DNA of 64,000 bases from Idiomarina xiamenensis 10-D-4 (lineage in GTDB: Bacteria > Pseudomonadota > Gammaproteobacteria > Enterobacterales > Alteromonadaceae). Location: contig NZ_AMRG01000014.1 of the NCBI RefSeq assembly GCF_000299895.1, positions 1 through 64,000 of the forward strand. The letters run 5' to 3'. Under the pieces are notes generated by a model. The model worked only from the letters and a program-made list of their open reading frames with translations. It was not told the DNA's origin and ran no database searches. Made by a program: the position numbers and the translations under genes. Of this stretch, positions 37,549 to 48,088 are shown piece after piece. Each line of letters opens with the position of its first letter. Within the stretch, counting starts at the first letter, position 1.

Positions 37549-39592
37549 AACTGTTTTGGTCGGCGTTCGCTTGCGGACGCTGACCTCTTTCTGCTAGTAG
37601 TTGGCTGGCGTGGCGTTCTGCCAACGGCGGCGACAACAGGTAACCCTGTATCACATCGCAATCCAGTTCTTGCAGTAATTTCAGCTGTTGCGGGGTCTCT
37701 ACACCCTCGGCCACAACCTGCTTACCGAGGCCGTGTGCTAAACGAATCAAGGCTCGCACAATGGTAATGTCGGCTTGGCTTTCTTGTAATTCGGCAATAA
37801 AGCTGCGATCAATTTTGATTTTATCGATGGGTAGGCGACGCAAATAAGTGAGCGACGAATAACCCGTACCAAAATCATCGATAGCGACTTTAATACCTTG
37901 TTGCTTTAACGAGCTAATGACATTGGTGCCGGTTTTTAAGTCGGACATGGCAACGTTTTCGGTGATTTCTAATTCCAAATCGTTGCTGTCGAGCTGATAA
38001 CTATCTAATAGCTGACGCAGCTTATCGGCCAGCTGCGGTTGTTGGAAATGCTTAGCCGATAAGTTAACCGCTAAGGGGACACTGAAACCTAATTGTTGGC
38101 GCCAGTCATGAATACATTTAGCGGCGTGACGGATAACCCAATCGTCTAGTTCGCTGGCCATGCCGAGCTGTTCGATGAAGGGTAAAAACTCACCCGGACC
38201 GAGCAAGCCGCGTTGTGGATGTTGCCAGCGGATCAATGCTTCGAAGCTGATTAACTGTTGGTCGGCAGTTCGCCATTGTGGCTGCAAATACAGCACAAAT
38301 TCGTCGTTAGCCAAGGCACGACGTAAATCCGGCTCCATATGCACCAATTGGCTGTATGGCTCATCCATACCGCGGACATAAAAGACCACCGCTTCGGCAT
38401 CGAGCTGTTTCGTGTTGGCTAGCGCAATGGTTGACTTATTGAGCAGCACTTCAGCACAGTTACCATGTTGGGGGTAGCGTGCGATACCGATGCTACAACT
38501 TAAGTTAATGGTCACTTTTTCTAGTGCTAACGGACGCTCTACCGCTTGTTTAATGTCATTGGCTAGATCCAGTAAAAAGCTACGTCGTTTGAGATGATTA
38601 AACACCACCGCAAACACATCACCGCTAATACGTGATACCGCTAACGGTTGTGACGGCAGGTTTTGTAACCGCTCGGCGACGGCCATCAGTACCTGGTCAC
38701 CGCCGCGAATACCGATGTTATCGTTAATGGCCTTAAAGCGATTCATACCCACCAGCATTAGCGTCAGATGACGATTATTACTGCGGCAGTGTTCCAACAT
38801 CATCGGAATACGCGACACTAACGACTCGCGGTTGAGTACGCCGGTTAACACATCATGCGAGTGCAAGTACTCGGCTTTTTGAATAGCGCTAATGGCATGC
38901 CCACGTTCCGATTCTAATAACCAAATGACCACGCCGATGGCCGACATGGCCAGCGTGATCAGGTTAAATAGCGTATCTAACTCTAATGCAATTTGTATCA
39001 CCGTGGCCGCGGGGTGGAGTAAATATAGGCCGACGAAAGCGATGTTTTTAAGCGCTAAAAAGGTTAATGACATAACGATTAGGCGCGGCCCCATACCGGT
39101 GCGCGCTTGCCGATATAACATTAAGGTGAAACCCAGCAACGCCACACCGCTGACAAAGTACTGTAATAAAATGCCGAGTAAAACGACCCATTGCGGCGGC
39201 AGCGGCATCACAAACACCGCATAGGTGCATAAACCGGCCATGATTGAACCTAGGTAGATCAGGCGCCGGATCGGTAGCGGTGGTAATTCGACTCGAATCG
39301 CATCAAAGGCGCCGATAACTAGGCATGACAGCGCAAAATATTGCGCCGTAATGAGTACGGTGTAACCCAGTTGATGATGCAGCGATAGGGGAAATTCAGC
39401 GAGTAATAAGTCGGGTAGTGAGAAGCGCAACGCTTGCGAAATGCCAAAAAAGGCAGTTGTTAACGCCCAGTAACGTAAATAGGGTCGATCATAGACGCGA
39501 TAATAATGAAACAGCAGCAACGCTAACCCAAGCGATAAGATGCTCTCAGCGACTAGGGTAAAACTGATTGTCTGAATATCTACAAAGGGCAT
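37538..39592 (-). CDS. Membrane EAL phosphodiesterase with degenerate GGDEF domain
   Basis: A 684-residue protein. About seven hydrophobic helices (residues 1-225) form an unnamed membrane sensor. The GGDEF domain (about 240-405) has SGDVF where GGDEF is expected, so cyclase activity is unlikely and a GTP-binding regulatory role is possible. The EAL domain (about 415-670) has [24 protein letters not shown] and VVAEGVE, so c-di-GMP hydrolysis is likely. The gene is convergent with hslU and shares 11 bases with it. No neighbour suggests the signal. Confidence 0.9.
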   Translation of the reverse strand: MPFVDIQTISFTLVAESILSLGLALLLFHYYRVYDRPYLRYWALTTAFFGISQALRFSLPDLLLAEFPLSLHHQLGYTVLITAQYFALSCLVIGAFDAIRVELPPLPIRRLIYLGSIMAGLCTYAVFVMPLPPQWVVLLGILLQYFVSGVALLGFTLMLYRQARTGMGPRLIVMSLTFLALKNIAFVGLYLLHPAATVIQIALELDTLFNLITLAMSAIGVVIWLLESERGHAISAIQKAEYLHSHDVLTGVLNRESLVSRIPMMLEHCRSNNRHLTLMLVGMNRFKAINDNIGIRGGDQVLMAVAERLQNLPSQPLAVSRISGDVFAVVFNHLKRRSFLLDLANDIKQAVERPLALEKVTINLSCSIGIARYPQHGNCAEVLLNKSTIALANTKQLDAEAVVFYVRGMDEPYSQLVHMEPDLRRALANDEFVLYLQPQWRTADQQLISFEALIRWQHPQRGLLGPGEFLPFIEQLGMASELDDWVIRHAAKCIHDWRQQLGFSVPLAVNLSAKHFQQPQLADKLRQLLDSYQLDSNDLELEITENVAMSDLKTGTNVISSLKQQGIKVAIDDFGTGYSSLTYLRRLPIDKIKIDRSFIAELQESQADITIVRALIRLAHGLGKQVVAEGVETPQQLKLLQELDCDVIQGYLLSPPLAERHASQLLAERGQRPQANADQNSFTG

Positions 39593-39816
39593 GCGGCCGA
39601 CTCTATTCTGACGATGGTCTGGTTAAGATTATTATTATAGTTACTTGTGAGCAGAACTGCTTCGATTAAACGAGTTTTTGCGGGGAACTTCAAGCGACAT
39701 TTACGTTTAATTTGATTTGTGTCGATGTTTGCGCTGTTGACTTGACTAGCCAAGGGTTATACTACCAAACTCTGTTAAGCTCTTTAGCGGCTGGTAGCTG
39801 ATTAGGATGTGCACTT

Positions 39817-40302
39817 ATGGAATACAATACCTCTGAACTTTGTGACTTATATCCCGATATGGTTGATGTGGTGGAACCGATGTTCGTTCACTACGGCGGT
39901 CGCTCGTCGTTCGGCGGCCAGTTGGTCACTATTAAGTGCTTTGAAGATAAAGGCCTGATCGAAGAGCTGGTGCAGCAAGCCGGCACGGGTAAAGTCCTGT
40001 TGATCGACGGTGGCGGCTCTAGTCGTCGCGCGTTGATCGACATTGGCATTGCTGAGCAAGCCTTAGATAACGACTGGGAAGGCATCATTTGTTATGGCGC
40101 CGTACGTGACGTCGACGCCTTGGATGAGCTTGACCTAGGCATCATGGCGTTAGCGGCGATTCCGGTCGGTGCTGATAACGCGGGTGTGGGCGAGGCTGAC
40201 ATTGCGGTTAACTTTGCCGGTGTTACCTTTTTACCCGAAGATCATGTCTATGCCGATAGCACCGGTATTGTGCTGTCAGCTGAACCGCTTGATATCGAAT
40301 AA
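39817..40302 (+). CDS. rraA: Ribonuclease E activity regulator RraA
   Basis: A 161-residue trimeric protein that binds RNase E and reduces its activity. The sequence [21 protein letters not shown] and [20 protein letters not shown] is RraA proper. The GAVRD loop of the wider RraA/HMG-aldolase fold is present as [11 protein letters not shown]. The length is normal. The stop is three bases before the hutG ATG, so the two are probably cotranscribed, which is unusual because RraA has no known link to histidine use. Confidence 0.94.
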   Translation: MEYNTSELCDLYPDMVDVVEPMFVHYGGRSSFGGQLVTIKCFEDKGLIEELVQQAGTGKVLLIDGGGSSRRALIDIGIAEQALDNDWEGIICYGAVRDVDALDELDLGIMALAAIPVGADNAGVGEADIAVNFAGVTFLPEDHVYADSTGIVLSAEPLDIE

Positions 40303-40305
40303 TTG

Positions 40306-41364
40306 ATGGCAGTGCATTACCTGCAAGCGGTTGATCCACAGCGTTGGTTACAACCGCGTCCGCAAGAAACCCGCTTGGGCCAAGCGGTGGCGACGTTGAG
40401 TGCTGAGGCGTTGCGTGATGGCGAGAGCTACGCTGATGCCCTACAAGCGGCTTATCAGGCCGGTCAACGAGTTGCCCTGATTGGTATTCCGGAAAGCATC
40501 GGCGTTAAAGGTAATTTAGGACGTCCGGGCGCCGAGTTAGCTTGGTCGGCGCTGTTACCCGCTTTACTCAATCTACAAGCGACACCGCATATTGGTGCCA
40601 ACGAGCTGCTGTTGGTTGGCAGTGTCGACTGCGATGATTTACAGCAGCAAGCCGACTCGCTGGACGTTAAACAAGCGCATCAACTGCAACGTGTGCGCGA
40701 GCTTTGTGAAATGCTCGACCAGCGCGTGACGCAAATCGTCACGCCGTTATTTGCCGCCGGTTTTGACGTCATAGCGGTCGGTGGCGGGCATAATAACGCG
40801 TTACCCTTATTACGTAGTTTGGCGCAGGCCAGCGCTAGCCCTTGTGGTGCTGTTAACCTTGATCCGCACGCCGATTTTAGGCCACGCGAAGGACGCCACA
40901 GCGGCAATGGTTTCAGTTATGCGTATGTCGAAGGCGCGTTGCAGCAGTATCATGTGATGGGCTTGCATGAGGGTAAAAACTCGGCGTTGAGTTTAAAGCA
41001 ACTTGCTGATGCCCAGATGCGTTATCACAGTATTCACCGTTTGTATGATATGACCTTTACCGAGGCCTTAACCGATGTTGCTGCTAAGGCCGAGAGTTGG
41101 CAGTTACCGCTGGCCATTGAGGTCGATGTCGATGCTATTCAGCATGCTCCTGCTAGCGCCATCAACCATGTCGGTGTGACCGTGGCGCAAGCCTATCGCT
41201 ATGTGTCGCAATTGGCCGAGTTGAGCCACAGTCGCTATTTGCACTTGGCCGAAGCTGCGCCGGGTCTGCACCCGGCCGGATTGGCCGAGGGCCAGCGCGC
41301 GGTCGGTCAGTTGTTGAGTGAGTTGATTATCGCCTATTTACGCGGCCGTAACCGCCGCGCTTAA
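40306..41364 (+). CDS. hutG: Formimidoylglutamase HutG
   Basis: A 352-residue metal-dependent hydrolase of the arginase family that releases glutamate and formamide in the last step of histidine breakdown. The manganese-binding motifs GGGHNN, NLDPHADFR and EVDVDAI are visible. The family is long for arginases, and this length fits HutG. The first codon of the frame is TTG at 40303; the adjacent ATG at 40306 is used. It sits next to hutI on the opposite strand, the ends overlapping by four bases. Confidence 0.9.
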   Translation: MAVHYLQAVDPQRWLQPRPQETRLGQAVATLSAEALRDGESYADALQAAYQAGQRVALIGIPESIGVKGNLGRPGAELAWSALLPALLNLQATPHIGANELLLVGSVDCDDLQQQADSLDVKQAHQLQRVRELCEMLDQRVTQIVTPLFAAGFDVIAVGGGHNNALPLLRSLAQASASPCGAVNLDPHADFRPREGRHSGNGFSYAYVEGALQQYHVMGLHEGKNSALSLKQLADAQMRYHSIHRLYDMTFTEALTDVAAKAESWQLPLAIEVDVDAIQHAPASAINHVGVTVAQAYRYVSQLAELSHSRYLHLAEAAPGLHPAGLAEGQRAVGQLLSELIIAYLRGRNRRA

Positions 41365-42581
41365 CGTTGTTGACCCGCTACCCAAACTCGGCGTAGTGGG
41401 TTGACCCCATATTGATAGGTCAGTTCGGCCGGATCTTGAATGTCCCACAGCACTAAATCGGCGCGTTTACCGGCGGCGATTTCACCGCGATCGCTAAAGC
41501 CCAGCGCTTGCGCCGCATGGCAGGTGACCCCGCGTAAGCACTCCTCGGGTGTTAAACGAAACAGCGTAGCAGCCATCTGCAACATCAATAACAAGCTATG
41601 AATGGGTGACGAGCCGGGGTTGGCATCGGTGGCTAATGCGATTGGCACGCCATGTTGTCGTAACAACGCGATCGGTGGCTGTTGAGTGTCGCGTAGAAAA
41701 TAAAAAGCACCGGGTAGCAACACCGCAACCGTACCGCTGGCAGCCATGGCTTTGACACCACTCTCGTCCAGTTGCTCCAAATGGTCGGCCGACAGCGCCC
41801 GATGTTTGGCCGCTAGCTCGGCACCGCGCATGTTGGTGATTTGTTCGGCATGCAACTTGATCGGTAGCTGGTGCGCCGCCGCCGCCGCAAAAACTCGCTC
41901 GGTTTGTGCTAAATCAAAGCCGATAGACTCGCAGAATGCATCGACCGCATCCACCAGCCCCTCGTCGTTTAACGTGGGTATGATGGTGTCGCAAATTAAC
42001 TCAATATAGGCATCGGCATCGTGCTGATACTCTTGTGGTAGCGCATGGGCGGCAAGCAAGGTGGTTGTTACCGTCAACGCTAGCTCTTCGCCCAACTGTC
42101 GTGCCACTTGCAGTTGTTTGCGCTCATTCGCTAAATCTAAACCGTACCCGGATTTGATTTCGATAGTGGTGACACCCTCGGCCATCAAGGCTTGAGCGCG
42201 CTGACGCGCTAACGTTAGTAATTGTTCGCGAGTGGCGGCGCGAGTGGCTTGTACGGTGGCGTTAATGCCACCCCCCTGTTCGGCGATTTGCTGATAGCTG
42301 ACGCCATGCAAGCGTTGCGCAAATTCATTTGCGCGTGAACCGGCCCAAACTAAGTGGGTATGGCAGTCGATCAAGCCCGGCGTTAGCCAGCCCTGTGCGC
42401 CATCAATAACCTGCTCCGCTTGATGTGTGGGCGCTTGCTGGCTAGCTCCGGCGTAGCCAATGACGCCGTCCGCGTCGATTAACACCACAGCGTTCTCGAC
42501 GCTGCCGTAGCCTTCGTTACGCATGGTCGCTAAGTGCACATTTTCAATACGGGTGGCGAAGGTTGGTGTGGTGTTCGACAT
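41361..42581 (-). CDS. hutI: Imidazolonepropionase HutI
   Basis: A 406-residue amidohydrolase that opens the imidazolone ring, third step of histidine breakdown. The metal ligands are seen in DCHTHLVWAGSRANEF and KLHAEQITNMRG. ALATDANPGSSPI and the C-terminal GKRADLVLWDI are typical. The length is normal. It is divergent from hutC, with the HutC-type palindrome in between. Confidence 0.96.
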   Translation of the reverse strand: MSNTTPTFATRIENVHLATMRNEGYGSVENAVVLIDADGVIGYAGASQQAPTHQAEQVIDGAQGWLTPGLIDCHTHLVWAGSRANEFAQRLHGVSYQQIAEQGGGINATVQATRAATREQLLTLARQRAQALMAEGVTTIEIKSGYGLDLANERKQLQVARQLGEELALTVTTTLLAAHALPQEYQHDADAYIELICDTIIPTLNDEGLVDAVDAFCESIGFDLAQTERVFAAAAAHQLPIKLHAEQITNMRGAELAAKHRALSADHLEQLDESGVKAMAASGTVAVLLPGAFYFLRDTQQPPIALLRQHGVPIALATDANPGSSPIHSLLLMLQMAATLFRLTPEECLRGVTCHAAQALGFSDRGEIAAGKRADLVLWDIQDPAELTYQYGVNPLRRVWVAGQQR

Positions 42582-42678
42582 GGTGGTTGGCCTCGTCAGC
42601 TTGCATGAATGGGTTTACAGCAACTCAGCATAGTCGCCGTGGGTTACTGGTGTACAGTCTAACAATCCTCGGTTATGC

Positions 42679-42690
42679 TTGTATATACAA
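42679..42690. promoter_or_regulatory. HutC-type operator palindrome
   Basis: TTGTATATACAA is a perfect 12-base palindrome that contains TGTATATACA, the core bound by HutC repressors in other Proteobacteria. It lies between the divergent hutI and hutC, so it could control both transcripts. Confidence 0.75.
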
Positions 42691-42789
42691 TAGCGATTGA
42701 GAATCGAATTGAAGCCTCAAAGACTATCGCTAAACATCCGTTAATTTTATAAAAATCATAAAATTAACACTAATTATGCGGGCAATTTT

Positions 42790-43506
42790 ATGGCTAAGTT
42801 TGCGCAAATCAAACAACACATTTACAAAAAGATTGCCTCGGGAGAGTGGCCGGAAAATCATCCGGTTAGTTCTGAAAACGCCTTAGCGCAACAATTCAGT
42901 GTCAGTCGTATGACTGCACGTCGCGCGCTGCAAGAGTTAACCGACGAAGGCTTGGTGATCCGCAGCCAAGGCTCAGGCACTTTCGTGGCTCCGATTAAAT
43001 CGCAAACGTCGTTTATGGCGATCCGCAATATCGCCGATGAGATCCGTAGTCGTGGTCACCAGTATCAGGCGCGCGTGCATGTCTTACGTGAAGAGCCGGC
43101 GACCGGTCTGGTGGCTGAGCCGCTTGAATTAATTGCGGGCGACAGCGTGTTTCATTCGTTGGTGGTGCATTACGAAAATTCGCTGGCGGTGCAGGCCGAA
43201 GAGCGTTACGTCAATCCGCGTTTGGTGCCCGACTATTTGCGCCAAGATTACACCCAGATCACGCCGCATGAATATTTGTGTGCGGTGCAACCGTTGACCG
43301 CCGCGAGCCATCAAATCGAAGCGATAGCGCCGCAACAAGCGGTGTGCCAATGGTTACAGCTAGAAAAACCCGAACCCTGTTTACGTATTATTCGACGCAC
43401 CTGGTGTGGCGAAGGCGTAGTGACATTTGCCACGCTGACGCACCCCGGTTCACGCTTTCGTTTAGGCGGACATTTAACCTTTAGTTCGCCAACAACAGCC
43501 GTATAA
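42790..43506 (+). CDS. hutC: Histidine utilisation repressor HutC (GntR family)
   Basis: A 238-residue repressor that is released by urocanate. An N-terminal GntR winged helix (residues 10-75; HPVSSENALAQQFSVSRMTARRAL and GLVIRSQGSGTFV) is followed by a UTRA ligand-binding domain. The closing IIRRTWCGEGVVTFATLTHPGSRFRLGG segment is characteristic of HutC. It heads the hutC-hutU-hutH run with nine bases to hutU, so it autoregulates if the nearby palindrome is its operator. Confidence 0.94.
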   Translation: MAKFAQIKQHIYKKIASGEWPENHPVSSENALAQQFSVSRMTARRALQELTDEGLVIRSQGSGTFVAPIKSQTSFMAIRNIADEIRSRGHQYQARVHVLREEPATGLVAEPLELIAGDSVFHSLVVHYENSLAVQAEERYVNPRLVPDYLRQDYTQITPHEYLCAVQPLTAASHQIEAIAPQQAVCQWLQLEKPEPCLRIIRRTWCGEGVVTFATLTHPGSRFRLGGHLTFSSPTTAV

Positions 43507-43515
43507 GGAGACCCT

Positions 43516-45198
43516 ATGTCTGATGCTCGTTTAGACAAATCACGCCAGATCCGCGCCCCACGAGGTAGCCAGCTGACGACTTGCAACTGGCAAGTAGAAG
43601 CGGCCAAGCGGATGTTAATGAATAACTTAGATGAGGAAGTGGCGGAACATCCACAAGCCTTGGTGGTGTACGGCGGTATTGGTCGCGCGGCACGCAACTG
43701 GGCTTGTTATGACAAGATCATCGAAACCTTAGAGCGGTTGCAGCCGGACCAATCGTTGTTGATCCAGTCGGGTAAACCGGTGGGGGTATTTCCGACCCAC
43801 GAAGACGCCCCGCGGGTATTGATTGCTAACTCCAATTTGGTGCCTAAATGGGCCAACTGGGAACACTTTAACGAACTCGATAAAGCCGGTTTGATGATGT
43901 ACGGGCAAATGACTGCCGGGTCGTGGATTTACATCGGTTCGCAGGGCATTGTACAAGGCACCTATGAAACCTTTGGTGCCGTTGCCAAGCAACACTTTAA
44001 CGGCGACGCGAGTGGTAAGTGGGTACTTACTGGTGGTCTTGGTGGCATGGGTGGCGCGCAGCCGCTGGCGGCGACCATGGCTGGCTTTTCCATGCTAGCG
44101 GTTGATGTGGATGAATCACGTATCGATTTTCGTTTGCGCACCCGTTATTTAGATAAAAAGGCGGCCAACTTAGACGAGGCATTAGCCATGCTGGCCGAGG
44201 CCGAGCAGCAAGGGCAGCCGGTGTCGGTAGGCTTATTAGCCAACGCCGCTGAGGTTTATGCCGAATTGATTAAGCGCGATATTACCCCCGACGTGGTCAC
44301 CGACCAAACCTCGGCGCACGACCCGCTACACGGTTATTTACCGGTGGGTTGGGACTTGGCGCGCTATGCCAGTGAGCGTGAGCGCAATGCCGAGGCGACC
44401 GTTAGTGCGGCTAAACAGTCGATGGCACAGCAGGTGCAGGCAATGTTAACCATGCAGCAGCGCGGCGCCAAAGTGTTTGATTATGGCAATAATATTCGCC
44501 AGATGGCGCAAGACGTCGGGGTCGATAACGCGTTTGATTTCCCTGGCTTTGTGCCGGCTTATATTCGCCCGCTATTTTGCGAGGGAGTGGGTCCGTTCCG
44601 TTGGGTAGCGCTATCCGGAGACCCTGAGGATATTTATAAAACCGACGCCAAAGTCAAAGAGCTGATTCCCGACGATAAGCACTTACACAATTGGTTGGAC
44701 ATGGCCCGCGAGCGCATTAGTTTTCAAGGTCTGCCTGCCCGCATTTGCTGGATCGGCCTGAAAGATCGGGCGCGCATTGCCCGTGCCTTCAACGACATGG
44801 TGAAAAACGGCGAACTGAAAGCGCCGGTGGTGATTGGCCGCGATCATTTGGATTCCGGTTCGGTTGCCAGCCCTAACCGCGAAACCGAAAGCATGCTAGA
44901 TGGTTCTGATGCGGTTTCCGATTGGCCGTTATTGAACGCCTTGTTGAATACCGCTGGCGGGGCTACTTGGGTGAGTCTGCATCATGGCGGTGGCGTGGGT
45001 ATGGGTTATTCGCAGCATGCCGGTGTGGTCATTGTTGCCGACGGCAGCGAGGCCGCCGATAAGCGCTTGGCGCGGGTGTTGTGGAACGATCCGGGTAGCG
45101 GTGTGATGCGTCATGCCGATGCTGGTTACGATATTGCCAAACGTTGCGCTAAAGCGCAGCAGCTGGATCTGCCGATGTTAGAAGGAGATGAGGCATGA
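43516..45198 (+). CDS. hutU: Urocanate hydratase HutU
   Basis: A 560-residue enzyme that hydrates urocanate with tightly bound NAD as electrophile, the second step of the pathway. Family segments include [53 protein letters not shown] and [15 protein letters not shown]. The length is normal. An AGGAG site precedes the ATG. The end overlaps hutH by four bases. Confidence 0.96.
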   Translation: MSDARLDKSRQIRAPRGSQLTTCNWQVEAAKRMLMNNLDEEVAEHPQALVVYGGIGRAARNWACYDKIIETLERLQPDQSLLIQSGKPVGVFPTHEDAPRVLIANSNLVPKWANWEHFNELDKAGLMMYGQMTAGSWIYIGSQGIVQGTYETFGAVAKQHFNGDASGKWVLTGGLGGMGGAQPLAATMAGFSMLAVDVDESRIDFRLRTRYLDKKAANLDEALAMLAEAEQQGQPVSVGLLANAAEVYAELIKRDITPDVVTDQTSAHDPLHGYLPVGWDLARYASERERNAEATVSAAKQSMAQQVQAMLTMQQRGAKVFDYGNNIRQMAQDVGVDNAFDFPGFVPAYIRPLFCEGVGPFRWVALSGDPEDIYKTDAKVKELIPDDKHLHNWLDMARERISFQGLPARICWIGLKDRARIARAFNDMVKNGELKAPVVIGRDHLDSGSVASPNRETESMLDGSDAVSDWPLLNALLNTAGGATWVSLHHGGGVGMGYSQHAGVVIVADGSEAADKRLARVLWNDPGSGVMRHADAGYDIAKRCAKAQQLDLPMLEGDEA

Positions 45199-46727
45199 GC
45201 GAGCATTTTATTTTGCAGCCGGGACAATTGGATTTAGACGATCTACGTCACTGGCAACAAGCCCACCAATTGCAGCTTGATGAAGCTAGCAAAGCGAACG
45301 TCGAAGCCGCCGCTGCGACGGTGGCGCGAGTGTTAGATGAAGGCCGTGTGGTGTATGGCATTAACACCGGTTTTGGTTTGCTGGCAAACACCCGCATTCC
45401 ACGTGAAAAACTGACTGACTTGCAACGTCGTATCGTGTTGTCGCATGCCGCTGGTACCGGTGAGTTAATGGACGATGCGGTGGTGCGGTTAATGCTACTG
45501 CTAAAAATCAATTCGTTGGCGCGAGGATTTTCCGGTGTACGGTTGCAGGTGGTAGAAGCCTTGCAAGCGCTGTTAAATCACCAAGTTTATCCCTGTGTAC
45601 CGGCCAAAGGTTCGGTCGGTGCTTCCGGCGACTTGGCACCGTTGGCGCATTTGGTACTACCGCTGTTAGGCGAAGGGCAGGTGCGTCATCAAGGACAAAT
45701 CATGGAAGCCGCTGAAGGTCTAGCCATCGCTGGCCTAGAGCCGTTATCGCTGGCGCCAAAAGAAGGCTTGGCGCTGCTCAATGGGACGCAGGCGTCGACG
45801 GCGTTAGCGCTACACGGTTTGTTTGCCATCGAACGGGTATTCGCGGCGGGACTGATCGCTGGCGCTATGTCGGTGGAAGCGGCACTGGGTTCGCGCGTGC
45901 CGTTTGACCAACGCATTCATGCCATTCGCGGGCAGCATGGGCAAACCGTGGTTGCGGCGGCCTTACGCGAGCTGTTGGGCGACCGCTCTGAACTGGGCGA
46001 CTCGCATGAAAACTGCGAAAAAGTGCAGGACCCTTACTCGTTGCGTTGCCAGCCGCAGGTCATGGGCGCGGTATTTGACCAAATCGCTCATGCGGCGACT
46101 ATTTTGGTACGTGAAGCTAACGGTGTTACCGACAACCCATTAGTCTTCAGCGAGCACAACGACATTCTATCGGGTGGTAACTTTCACGCCGAACCGGTGG
46201 CGATGGTGGCCGATAACCTGGCTATTGCGGTCAGCGAAATTGGCGCTTTATCTGAGCGTCGTTCGGCGTTGTTAATCGATAGTCATTTAAGTGGTTTGCC
46301 GCCGTTTTTGGTTAACGATGGTGGGGTGAACTCGGGCTTTATGCTGGCGCAGGTGACCGCTGCGGCGTTGGCGTCGGAAAACAAGAGTCTGGCGCATCCG
46401 GCGTCGGTGGATAGCTTACCGACCTCGGCTAACCAAGAAGATCATGTGTCGATGGCTACCTTTGCCGCCCGCCGTTTGACCGAAATGGCCAATAACGTCG
46501 CCGATATTATCGCTATTGAGATGTTGGAAGCGGCACAAGGCATCGACTTTAGACGGCCGTTGCAGTCGTCGCCACGAGTCGAGCAGAGCATGAGCATTAT
46601 TCGTGAGAAAGTGGCGTTTTATGATCAAGATCGCTACTTTTCGCCGGATATTGCCGCAGTCAGCCAATTGATCAAAGGGGCTGCTTTTGCCCCGGTTATG
46701 AACGATATTGAGCTGTTGAGTCAATAG
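45195..46727 (+). CDS. hutH: Histidine ammonia-lyase HutH
   Basis: A 510-residue enzyme that deaminates histidine to urocanate. The Ala-Ser-Gly triad that forms the MIO cofactor is at residues 143-145 in [32 protein letters not shown] and NFHAEPVA are conserved. The length is normal. It overlaps hutU by ATGA and ends the operon, with a hairpin downstream. Confidence 0.97.
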   Translation: MSEHFILQPGQLDLDDLRHWQQAHQLQLDEASKANVEAAAATVARVLDEGRVVYGINTGFGLLANTRIPREKLTDLQRRIVLSHAAGTGELMDDAVVRLMLLLKINSLARGFSGVRLQVVEALQALLNHQVYPCVPAKGSVGASGDLAPLAHLVLPLLGEGQVRHQGQIMEAAEGLAIAGLEPLSLAPKEGLALLNGTQASTALALHGLFAIERVFAAGLIAGAMSVEAALGSRVPFDQRIHAIRGQHGQTVVAAALRELLGDRSELGDSHENCEKVQDPYSLRCQPQVMGAVFDQIAHAATILVREANGVTDNPLVFSEHNDILSGGNFHAEPVAMVADNLAIAVSEIGALSERRSALLIDSHLSGLPPFLVNDGGVNSGFMLAQVTAAALASENKSLAHPASVDSLPTSANQEDHVSMATFAARRLTEMANNVADIIAIEMLEAAQGIDFRRPLQSSPRVEQSMSIIREKVAFYDQDRYFSPDIAAVSQLIKGAAFAPVMNDIELLSQ

Positions 46728-46742
46728 CGATAGTGCACTTGG

Positions 46743-46772
46743 GCACGATAGTCGCTTAAGGCGCTATCGTGC
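46743..46772. terminator. Hairpin between convergent hutH and the DksA/TraR-like gene
   Basis: GCACGATAG (46743-46751) pairs with CTATCGTGC (46764-46772), with an inner CGC/GCG extension. There is no T tract, so termination is inferred from strength and position. Confidence 0.5.
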
Positions 46773-46788
46773 TACGCATGTTGCTGGG

Positions 46789-47043
46789 CTAACCGTCGCT
46801 ATCGTCGGCCAGCGACTGGCAGTCGTTACAGAGTTCGGCGGCGGGGCTATGCGCTAATTTGGCCGCAGAAATTTCTTCTCCACAGCTTAAGCAACAACCA
46901 TATTCGCCGGCGCGCAGACGCGTCATCGCCGCCTGAAGCTGTTGCTGTTGCTGTTTATCACCGGCGGCTTCCGCTGTTGCCATATGGCTTTCCAGCTTTT
47001 GCCGAAACCGCGCTAACTGTTGCGCAGACAGTGAACTACTCAT
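46789..47043 (-). CDS. DksA/TraR-family zinc-finger protein
   Basis: An 84-residue protein with the C4 zinc finger CLSC...CNDC of the DksA/TraR family, whose members bind RNA polymerase through its secondary channel. A glutamine-rich coiled coil (about residues 8-45) precedes the finger. It is far shorter than DksA (about 150) and lacks the long N-terminal part, so it is closer to TraR-sized members. The regulatory target is unknown. The start overlaps the upstream gene by four bases. Confidence 0.85.
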   Translation of the reverse strand: MSSSLSAQQLARFRQKLESHMATAEAAGDKQQQQQLQAAMTRLRAGEYGCCLSCGEEISAAKLAHSPAAELCNDCQSLADDSDG

Positions 47044-47963
47044 GATGATTCGGGGTCCTTCTTGCTGCGTGGGGCTAATACCGCGAAACGACCAGTAAAC
47101 TCGGCGACGGCTTTATCGTTACTGTACACCTGAGCTTTCATGGTCAAACGCGCGTTGCGTTGTTGTTGTAGCGCCGATAAATCACCGGTGACATCGCTTA
47201 ATTGCGCAACGGCACGAGGTTCATCGGTAACTGGACGTTGGTACTGCATGCTGGCGTCGGCCAAGACAATGCTACCGGGCAATTGGCGCTCGCGTAATTG
47301 TAAATGCAAGAGCCCCCAGCAGGTCAATGTCGCCAACGAATAAATGCTGCCCGCGAACATGGTGCCGTGTACATTGATGTTGCGGTTTAATTGCGCGCGC
47401 GCCTCAAAAGTACGGCCGGTATATTGATGAATGCGAATGCCCATGGCATCAGAAATCGGAATATCGTCTTGCCAAGTGGCTTGCAGTTCGGCGCACCAAT
47501 TGGGTCGATAAATAATACGGTTAATATCGGTCAGCGTTTTCCGCAATTGATGTTCGGCCATCGGGTTTTTAACGGTATCACCCTCTTCGGCCAGTTCGTA
47601 CCCACACTTTTGATAAAAGCCCAAGGTGTTATCACGCGAATTAATCACGATATGCTGTGCACCCTGCCGCCGTGCTTCTTGTTCCAGCGCATAAATAATA
47701 GCGATACCGTGACCCTCGCCACGATATTCTGGGGCGCTTGCCATATAGCGAATTTGTCCTTCTTCTGGACTATTAAAATGTAAGCGGCCAATGGCGATGG
47801 CGTCGCCAGCATCATTCACCACCATGCGATGTTCGCTGACTTGATCGTACTCATCCTGCTCAGAGCCTAGCGGTCGCTGGAAGGGTTCACGCAATACCCG
47901 CCAGCGCAGATGAAAATAAGCTGCTAACTCGGCGTCTGTTTTGGGTGTAATGACTTGATACAT
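47040..47963 (-). CDS. YiiD-type GNAT/hotdog fusion protein
   Basis: A 307-residue protein with two domains. Residues 1 to about 150 are a GNAT acetyltransferase (ASAPEYRGEGHGIAIIYALEQEA). Residues from about 160 on form a thioesterase-like hotdog domain (NVHGTMFAGSIYSLATLTCWG). E. coli YiiD has this layout; as far as I recall it has been described as a malonyl-ACP decarboxylase (MadA), so a role in starting fatty acid synthesis is possible. The locus with dtd and yihY nearby resembles E. coli yihY-dtd-yiiD. Confidence 0.85.
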   Translation of the reverse strand: MYQVITPKTDAELAAYFHLRWRVLREPFQRPLGSEQDEYDQVSEHRMVVNDAGDAIAIGRLHFNSPEEGQIRYMASAPEYRGEGHGIAIIYALEQEARRQGAQHIVINSRDNTLGFYQKCGYELAEEGDTVKNPMAEHQLRKTLTDINRIIYRPNWCAELQATWQDDIPISDAMGIRIHQYTGRTFEARAQLNRNINVHGTMFAGSIYSLATLTCWGLLHLQLRERQLPGSIVLADASMQYQRPVTDEPRAVAQLSDVTGDLSALQQQRNARLTMKAQVYSNDKAVAEFTGRFAVLAPRSKKDPESS

Positions 47964-48088
47964 AGGGACCTTTATTTGTTTGCGGACAGGCTAACGAGGC
48001 CGGGTTAGATAGCACAGTGGGTAACGTCATGCTAAGCTGATGCAGCCTTTTGCCGCTATCTTAATAACCTTTACCATAGCACGACCTG

